This document shows positions 58,964 to 64,000 of a stretch of 64,000 bases of DNA, piece by piece. The notes beneath the pieces were generated by a model, which made no database searches, was not told where the DNA came from, and was given only the letters and a program-made list of their open reading frames with translations. Each line of letters opens with the position of its first letter. Positions within the stretch are counted from its first letter, which is position 1. Both the position numbers and the translations under genes were made by a program. The DNA is from Streptomyces dioscori (lineage in GTDB: Bacteria; Actinomycetota; Actinomycetes; Streptomycetales; Streptomycetaceae): the NCBI RefSeq assembly GCF_003024195.1, contig NZ_KZ679053.1:1-64000 (forward strand), given 5' to 3'.

Positions 58964-59842
58964 GTGGACAGTGAGAACAAGCTCGGAGACTATCTGCGTG
59001 CCCGACGCGCTCTGGTACGGCCGCAGGACGTAGGTCTGCCCGACTACGGTCAGCGGCGCGTTCCAGGACTCCGGCGCGACGAGGTGGCACTGCTCGCGGG
59101 GGTGAGCACGGACTACTACATCCGGTTGGAGCAGGGCAGGGAACGACATCCGTCCGATCAGGTGCTGCGGGCGATCGCCGGCGCGCTGCGGCTGGATGAC
59201 GCCGCCGCCGCGCATCTGTTCCGGCTGGGCCTGCCGGTGTTCGGAGCGAGGTCGGCCACGTCGCTGACCGTTGCCCCGGAACTGTCGCGGCTGATGGACG
59301 GCATGCCGGACGTGCCGGCCTTCATGGTCGGCGCGGCACAGGACATCCTGGGCGCCAACGCGATGGCACGGGAGCTCTACCGCGGATTCGCGCGGTACGA
59401 CAACCTGCTGCGCATGATCTTCCTGGACCCGTATGCCAGGTCCTTCTACGGTGACTGGGACGCCGCTTCCCGGCTCGCGGTGAGCAACCTGCGGGCGTCG
59501 TCCTCGCAGTTCCCCGCGGATGAACACATCGAGCGGGTCGTCGGTGAGCTGACCCTGCACAGCCCGGCGTTCGCGAACCTGTGGGCTCGCTACGAGGTGC
59601 GTCCGCGGACTCGCGAGGAGAAGCACTTCGTGCACCCGCGGGTGGGGGAACTGCGACTGCACTTCGAGACGTTCGCGGTGGCCAGCGCTCCCGGGCAGCA
59701 CCTGTCCGTCTACAGCGCCGAACCCGGCAGCGCCAGCCACGACGGCTTGGTCCTCCTGCGGCGCCTGGCCGAGCACGCAACTGCTGATTCCGGCGACTCC
59801 GACCAGGTGACAGCTCTGGAGAGAGGCGACACCCGATCATGA
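58964..59842 (+). CDS. MmyB-like helix-turn-helix regulator
   Basis: 292 residues from a GTG at 58964 (VDSENKLGDYLRARR). An XRE helix-turn-helix occupies residues 5-85, with the characteristic PGLRRDEVALLAGVSTDYYIRLEQGRERHPSDQVLRAIAGAL. The C-terminal MmyB-type ligand-binding domain contains MPDVPAFMVGAAQDILGANAMARELY, YARSFYGDWDAASRLAVSNLRA and HPRVGELRLHFETFAVASAPGQHLSVYSAEPGS. This domain binds fatty acid-like molecules in characterised members. Such regulators usually control an adjacent SDR or oxidoreductase; the SDR at 57810 is the likely target. Confidence 0.92.
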   Translation: MDSENKLGDYLRARRALVRPQDVGLPDYGQRRVPGLRRDEVALLAGVSTDYYIRLEQGRERHPSDQVLRAIAGALRLDDAAAAHLFRLGLPVFGARSATSLTVAPELSRLMDGMPDVPAFMVGAAQDILGANAMARELYRGFARYDNLLRMIFLDPYARSFYGDWDAASRLAVSNLRASSSQFPADEHIERVVGELTLHSPAFANLWARYEVRPRTREEKHFVHPRVGELRLHFETFAVASAPGQHLSVYSAEPGSASHDGLVLLRRLAEHATADSGDSDQVTALERGDTRS

Positions 59843-59983
59843 CCACGTCGCTTGCCGGCAGCGTGGGCACCTACGACCACACCGACTGCCGCGGCAAGGT
59901 GAGCCGACCCGATGCACGGTTGCCGCGCAGGTCCACACTGCCGGAGTCATCACGTTCCACCCCTCGAAGAAAGCTCGTCGTCC

Positions 59984-61078
59984 GTGATTCTGCCGTTTGA
60001 TGAAGCAGGCCGAGGCGAGACGGTCGTGCTGCTGCATGCCCGGCCTGCCGACCGCACGATGTGGCGGGCACACCTTCCCGTGCTCGCCGAAGCCGGCGTC
60101 CGGGCCATCGCCCTGGATCTTCCAGGCCATGGGGACGCCGCCGCGCCCCAGCGCCACGCGGTGGCTCCCTGGACCGATGTACTGGAGACACTCGACCACC
60201 TCGCGGTCGACCGTTTCATCCTCGCCGGGAACTCACTCGGCGCGTTGGTGGCGCTCCAGATCGCCGTAACAGAGCCCCGTCGTGTGCGGGGATCGGTGTC
60301 CATCGGCTACCGTCCGCACGACCTGCCGCCGTCGTCACGCCTGCAGTCCGCGTGGGACAGGGAACGCGCCGCGTTGGAGCACGGGGACATCGAAGCCGCC
60401 GTGCAGGCCGGTGTCGAGGCCTGGACGTCGCCCAAGGCGACGGACGACGTGCGCGAGCAGGCAGCGGTCATGATGCGTAACCAATTGGTCGCGCGCGTCG
60501 CGTACGGCGAACCGAAACCGGTGGCGGACCCGCTGCGCAAGGGCACGGGTGTCTTGCGTGATATGGGCGTTCCGGCACTGGTCGGCGTCGGTGAACTCGA
60601 CATGCCCGACTTCTTCGAGGGCGGGGCGGGCCTGAGCGATGAACTCGGTGCGGGTGAGGTCGTCGTCCTTTCGGACGCCGGGCACCTCGCTCCGTTCGAA
60701 CAGCCCGCAGCCTTCTGCGCCTTGCTGCTCGACTTCGTGGGCCGCCTGCCTGGATCTAGCCGTGTCCCGGGGGGCATGGCGGGTTCACCAGGAGAGGCAC
60801 AGGTCAGGCGCCAGAGATCTGGGCGCGCTCCGTGGTCCGTCCGCTGGCAGGAGCCATGTACGAGGACTTCTGCCGGGCACTGGCGGACCGCGGTCGGTAC
60901 GCGCTATGACCGCTCCTCTCCCTTGCCGACCTTGCCGACCTTGCGGGAGAGAGCCTGGCCCTCAAGTCGGCTATGTCACAGGTTGATTCATAGTAGAAAG
61001 AACGTTCTGCCTTGCGTGGCCCGTCGTGCTCGTGACATGCTGCAAGAGAGAAAGATCGTTCTGTATTCCTATGAATGA
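59984..61078 (+). CDS. Alpha/beta hydrolase with run-on C terminus
   Basis: 364 residues from a GTG at 59984 (weak ribosome site). The catalytic part, about 1-265, has ETVVLLHARPADRTMW, ALDLPGHGDAAAP, the nucleophile elbow GNSLGALVA, Asp in VGVGELDMPDFF and His in SDAGHLAPFEQP. Homologues stop soon after FCALLLDFVGRL. Here the frame runs on about 100 residues of Arg/Ser-rich sequence through the next gene's promoter and operator boxes, ending at 61078. A one-base shift at about 60755 would give a stop (ATC TAG) at the expected place, so the normal stop was probably lost through a small indel. The enzyme core is likely functional; the tail is probably not. Confidence 0.7.
   Translation: MILPFDEAGRGETVVLLHARPADRTMWRAHLPVLAEAGVRAIALDLPGHGDAAAPQRHAVAPWTDVLETLDHLAVDRFILAGNSLGALVALQIAVTEPRRVRGSVSIGYRPHDLPPSSRLQSAWDRERAALEHGDIEAAVQAGVEAWTSPKATDDVREQAAVMMRNQLVARVAYGEPKPVADPLRKGTGVLRDMGVPALVGVGELDMPDFFEGGAGLSDELGAGEVVVLSDAGHLAPFEQPAAFCALLLDFVGRLPGSSRVPGGMAGSPGEAQVRRQRSGRAPWSVRWQEPCTRTSAGHWRTAVGTRYDRSSPLPTLPTLRERAWPSSRLCHRLIHSRKNVLPCVARRARDMLQERKIVLYSYE
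61000..61061 (+). promoter_or_regulatory. Promoter of the second exported hydrolase bracketed by two boxes
   Basis: GAACGTTC (61000-61007), 4 bases, TTGCGT (61012-61017), 18-bp spacer, CATGCT (61036-61041), then GATCGTTC (61054-61061). The centres are 54 bp apart. The -35 and the second box are weaker than in the other four paired promoters, but the layout is the same. Confidence 0.65.
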
Positions 61079-61085
61079 GGTTCCT

Positions 61086-61907
61086 GTGACTCTCTCCGTC
61101 CTTCGGCGATCAGCGTTCGTCGCTGCCGCCCTCACCGCCGTGGCGGCCGTCTCCATCCCGGTTGCCGGCGCCACTGTGCATCACGACGACAAGCCCAAGC
61201 CGACAGTCGTCTTCGTGCACGGAGCGTTCGCGGACTCCTCCGGGTGGTACGGCGCGATGGACCGCCTGCGCAAGGATGGCTATCCGGTCCGTGCCGCGAG
61301 CAACCCGCTTCGCGGTCTCCCCAGCGACGCCGCCTACGTTCGGGACTTCCTCAACAGCATCAAGGGACCGATCATCCTGGCCGGCCACTCGTACGGCGGG
61401 GCAGTCATCACCCAGGCGGCCGCGGGCGACCCGGACGTCAAGGCCCTCGTCTACGTGGCGGCCTCGGTGCCGGACGTCGGCGAGTCCCTGGCCGACCTGA
61501 AGGCCCACCAGGTCGACAACCCCGCGCCGCCCCTGCCGTTGCAGCAGGTGGCGTTCACCAGGCCGGACGGAACCCGAGGCAGCGACGCCTACATCGACCC
61601 GGCCAAGTTCCGCGAGACGTTCGCCGCGGACGTCAATCCGACCCTGGCGGCCGACATGGCGGACACGCAGGAGCCGATCGACATAGCGGCGCTCAACCAA
61701 CCCGCCACAGCGGCCGCGTGGAAGACCATTCCCTCGTGGTTCCTGATCGCCAAGCAGGACCATGCGAACAGCACGAACCTCCAGCGCTGGGAGGCCGAGC
61801 GCATCGGAGCGCACACCGTCGAGATCAACTCCTCTCACGCCGCCATGGTCAGCCATCCCGGGGCGGTCAAGGACCTGGTCGAACAGGCCGACCGCGGTAC
61901 GAGCTGA
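61086..61907 (+). CDS. Exported alpha/beta hydrolase (paralogue of the 43.6-kb gene)
   Basis: 273 residues from a GTG at 61086, chosen for GAGG 5 bases upstream; an in-frame ATG at 61071 is possible. A Sec-type signal is present (SVLRRSAFVAAALTAVAAVSIPVAGA). The fold shows PTVVFVHGAFADSSGWYGAMDRL, LRKDGYPVRAASNPLRGL, the elbow GHSYGGAVITQAA, the QDHANSTN segment and terminal NSSHAAMVSHPGAV. It parallels the protein at 43587-44387 along its length. Both genes have the same promoter architecture, so this is a duplicated, co-regulated exported esterase-like pair. It ends 112 bp before an ABC-ATPase remnant. Confidence 0.87.
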   Translation: MTLSVLRRSAFVAAALTAVAAVSIPVAGATVHHDDKPKPTVVFVHGAFADSSGWYGAMDRLRKDGYPVRAASNPLRGLPSDAAYVRDFLNSIKGPIILAGHSYGGAVITQAAAGDPDVKALVYVAASVPDVGESLADLKAHQVDNPAPPLPLQQVAFTRPDGTRGSDAYIDPAKFRETFAADVNPTLAADMADTQEPIDIAALNQPATAAAWKTIPSWFLIAKQDHANSTNLQRWEAERIGAHTVEINSSHAAMVSHPGAVKDLVEQADRGTS

Positions 61908-62018
61908 CACATCCTCGTGCCACGGCCCGGCAACGCTGTCCGGCCGCGGCCAAAATGAACGGCCCGCCCGCAAGGGCAACGGCGACACGAACCGCTGCTG
62001 GAGGCGCTCAGCTTCCGG

Positions 62019-62255
62019 CGGCGGTTCGTCGTCTGTCGCCCTCAGGTCGCTGAGCGCCGCACTCGGACCCAGGAGCTGTTGGACACCATCGAGCTCGCGG
62101 ACTTCGCCGGGCATCACCCTTGCCGGCTCACCGAAGGAACGCACCAACGAGGCGCCATCGCCCGGGTGTTGATCACGGAGCAGGACCCCGTGCAGGTAAA
62201 GGGCCGTATGGGGCCCATGCCTGCCATCGTGCGAAGGGCCATGACGCGACGCTGA
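62019..62255 (+). pseudogene. ABC-transporter ATPase remnant
   Basis: The frame reads AERRTRTQELLDTIELADFAGHHPCRLTEGTHQRGAIARVL, which lines up with the helical domain and signature of NitT/TauT- or Opp-type ATPases (normally LSGGMQQRVAIARAL). The signature is broken (LTEG-THQ), Walker A and B are absent, and the frame soon ends in unrelated sequence at a TGA (62253-62255). It is a decayed fragment. The 275 bases that follow contain no gene and form the leader of the SBP gene. Confidence 0.65.
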
Positions 62256-62530
62256 GCGTCGGGTACGCATCACTCGGCGGCCGTCCTCCGCATCGTCGAG
62301 ATGTCGAGGCACAAGGGTACGGATCGTGACATCTGTCGAGAGACCTCCATCGTCCCGTCCCATACGTTGGCGCACCAACACCTTCAGCTTCGCGCCATAG
62401 GACGCCCCCACACGTGGCCCGACCAACGACGCAGTACCACCGGTCTCTCAAGACCTCCGTTCCACGTCGTGTCCAGAGGAATCCACAGAATTCCCCGGCG
62501 GTACGAGCCGGGCCTGACTCCGGAGCGTTC

Positions 62531-63757
62531 ATGCGAACCACCACCATCACCCGCGGATCTCGGATCGCAGCCGTTGCGATTGCGGGTCTCCTTGTCCTGG
62601 CCGGGTGCGGCGACAAGGAGTCGCCCTCAGCCGCGAGCGGCGCGGACGGGGGCAAGGCTGTGACCGGAACCCCCATTCTCGTCGGGTTCATCAACACGGG
62701 CGAGGGCGGCCTGTCATTCCCGGAAGTCGCAGTCGCGGCAGACACTGCAGGCAAGTACGTCAACACCCACGGCGGTGTGAACGGCAGACCGATCAAACTG
62801 GTCACCTGCTCGACCACCGGCGCTCCGGAGAGCGCGGGCAAGTGCGCCAACGATCTCATCGACCAGAAGGTCGCCGTCGCCATGCTCGGTGTCGAGCTCG
62901 GCGCCGACGCCCTCCTGAAGCCGCTCAAGGAGGCAGGCATCCCGATCTTCGGGGTGTCCACGTCCGGGGCGACGCTGGCCACTGACCCGTCCGTGATCTT
63001 CACGTCCCCTCCGGCGTCACTGACCTGGAACGGCTTCTGGAAGGTCATGAAGGGAGCCGGAGCCCGGAAGCCGATCCTGATCGGTGTGGACGCCGGTCCG
63101 ATGTACAAGAAGACCCTGGACACGACCGTGGTGCCGAGCGCGAAGGCCGCCGGTCTGGACCTCAGCTACACGCTCTACAACCCCGCCGCACCTGACTTCG
63201 CCGCCGCCGTCACCGCCGCGAAGGGGAAGGGCGCCGACGCGATCTATTTCGCCGGGGCGGAGGGCGACTGCACGAACGGCATCAAGACCGCCCGGCAGCT
63301 CGGGTGGAACAAGCCCATATTCGCGGGCAGTTGCACGCAGTTCATCAAAACCCTCGGTTCGCAGGCGGAGGGCGTCCATACGCAGCAGTACCTCCTGCCC
63401 GCCAACTCCCGGGACACCGCACCCGAGGCCAAGCAGCGGCAGATCGACCTCTACGTCGAGCAGATGACCGCGGCCGGCGCCAAGGACAGGATCGACTCGT
63501 TCGCGATCTACGGGTTCGCCGACGTCATGACCTTGACCGATGTCCTCAAGGGCATCAGTGGCAGGATCAGCCCGGCCACGGTGAAGAGCGCACTGACGAC
63601 CTACAAGGGTGATGTGTTCCTCGGCGCCCCCGTGGACTGCTCTGCGCGTCCGTTGCCGAAGGACAGCTGCGGTAGTTCGATCGCCTCTCTCATGGTCCTG
63701 CCGGGCGGTCAGCAGAAGGTGATCACCGGCGATTTCATCAACGTCACCAGGGACTGA
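62531..63757 (+). CDS. Branched-chain-amino-acid-type ABC substrate-binding lipoprotein
   Basis: 408 residues. A lipoprotein signal (RIAAVAIAGLLVLAGCGDKE, lipobox LAGC) is followed by a Peripla_BP_6 (LivK-like) fold: ILVGFINTGEGGLSFPEVAVAADTAGKYVNTHGGVNGRPIKLVTC, NDLIDQKVAVAMLGVELGADALLKPLKEAGIPIFGVSTSG, and DAIYFAGAEGDCTNGIKTARQLG. The family binds branched-chain amino acids, amides, or aromatic acids such as benzoates and phenylpropanoids. Near an aromatic catabolic region an aromatic-acid ligand is possible but unproven. It is followed after 6 bp by the LivH-like permease. An upstream in-frame start at 62414 has no signal logic and was rejected. Confidence 0.92.
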   Translation: MRTTTITRGSRIAAVAIAGLLVLAGCGDKESPSAASGADGGKAVTGTPILVGFINTGEGGLSFPEVAVAADTAGKYVNTHGGVNGRPIKLVTCSTTGAPESAGKCANDLIDQKVAVAMLGVELGADALLKPLKEAGIPIFGVSTSGATLATDPSVIFTSPPASLTWNGFWKVMKGAGARKPILIGVDAGPMYKKTLDTTVVPSAKAAGLDLSYTLYNPAAPDFAAAVTAAKGKGADAIYFAGAEGDCTNGIKTARQLGWNKPIFAGSCTQFIKTLGSQAEGVHTQQYLLPANSRDTAPEAKQRQIDLYVEQMTAAGAKDRIDSFAIYGFADVMTLTDVLKGISGRISPATVKSALTTYKGDVFLGAPVDCSARPLPKDSCGSSIASLMVLPGGQQKVITGDFINVTRD

Positions 63758-63763
63758 CCGGCG

Positions 63764-64000
63764 ATGGACCAGTATCTGCTCTTCGCCCTGCTCGGGATGG
63801 GCGCCGGTGCGGTGTTCGCCGGCCTCGGGATGGGCCTCGTCACGGTCTACAAGGGTTCCGGCGTGGTGAACTTCGCGCAGGCGAGCCTGGGCCTGTGGGG
63901 TGCTTTCGTCTTCGATGAACTCCGCAGGACCGGAGATCTGGTGCTGCCCGTGCTGGTGATCCCAGGGCGCGTCCACCTGGGGACGAGCACACCCCTTCCC
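63764..64000 (+). CDS. LivH-type ABC permease, N-terminal part (cut by window end)
   Basis: 79 codons are visible from the ATG. The start MDQYLLFALLGMGAGAVFAGLGMGLVTVYKGSGVVNFAQASLGLWGAFVF is the standard N terminus of branched-chain-amino-acid-type permeases (LivH), with the GSGVVNFAQ motif between TM1 and TM2. The frame stays open to the window edge. It forms the transporter with the preceding lipoprotein and probably with further permease and ATPase genes beyond the window. Confidence 0.9.
   Translation, partial: MDQYLLFALLGMGAGAVFAGLGMGLVTVYKGSGVVNFAQASLGLWGAFVFDELRRTGDLVLPVLVIPGRVHLGTSTPLP

Noticed and set aside
60777..60985. Possible remnant gene downstream of the run-on hydrolase
   Set aside because: One alternative frame vaguely resembles the end of a small enzyme, but similarity is too weak to name.
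34842..61061. GAACGTTC boxes as LexA (SOS) sites
   Set aside because: Actinobacterial LexA sites have GAAC and GTTC separated by 4 bp. Here the halves are contiguous, and the genes are not DNA-repair genes.
1..64000. CRISPR arrays, tRNA or rRNA genes, riboswitches
   Set aside because: No regularly spaced repeats, cloverleaf-like genes or conserved aptamer sequences were recognised on reading.

Overview
The window looks like chromosomal DNA of a Streptomyces-type actinobacterium. GC content is very high, third codon positions are almost all G or C, GTG starts are frequent, gene pairs often overlap by 4 bp, Tat-type and lipoprotein signals are present, and WD40, MmyB-like, TetR and UTRA-GntR families occur. 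Most of it reads as an accessory or catabolic region. No tRNA, rRNA, CRISPR array or intact transposase gene was seen.

Left part (0-9.5 kb). After the 3' end of serA comes a minus-strand amino-sugar/galactoside operon: GatZ-like aldolase subunit, AgaS-like SIS isomerase/deaminase, BadF-type sugar kinase, EamA transporter and class II aldolase. A GntR/UTRA regulator and a secreted GH36 glycosidase follow. A 17-bp motif (TGGTAT-N5-TGGTAT) recurs in all three promoter regions and probably marks the GntR regulon. From 9.7 to 16.3 kb lies a compact candidate biosynthetic locus: a one-module NRPS (C-A-T-TE), an FAD-SLDH-type small subunit and a GMC dehydrogenase with the three-cysteine iron-sulfur motif of FAD-glucose dehydrogenases. 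A Crp-like palindrome abuts the apparent NRPS promoter.

17.6-28.6 kb. A CoA-transferase/enoyl-CoA hydratase pair is followed by a WD40 pseudogene interrupted by a 168-bp MITE. Next is an operon with an adenosine-deaminase-family hydrolase, an NMT1-like ABC importer with a fused double permease, an XRE-cupin regulator, a solute-binding protein lacking any signal peptide, and a Gfo/Idh/MocA oxidoreductase.

28.7-33.2 kb and 44.6-56.2 kb hold the two halves of an aromatic meta-cleavage pathway. The lower half is hydratase, aldolase and acylating acetaldehyde dehydrogenase with an IclR regulator. The upper half is an AAHS transporter, flavin monooxygenase, extradiol dioxygenase, two ring-cleavage-product hydrolases, an aldehyde dehydrogenase, and a HyuA/HyuB pair whose HyuB carries a C-terminal Cys4 domain.

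Between and after these halves (33-44 kb, 56-62 kb) lies the most unusual feature. Five promoters are each bracketed by two copies of the palindrome GAACGTTC, the first always exactly 4 bp upstream of the -35 box. A sixth, single copy sits in front of a TetR gene, which is therefore probably the autoregulated repressor. The controlled genes include a stand-alone SecY paralogue, a secreted chorismate mutase, a DUF308 membrane protein with a flavin-disulfide reductase, a tiny exported protein, and two paralogous exported alpha/beta hydrolases. This suggests a co-regulated export module. The window ends in a branched-chain-amino-acid-type ABC transporter (SBP and the start of a permease), preceded by an ABC-ATPase remnant.
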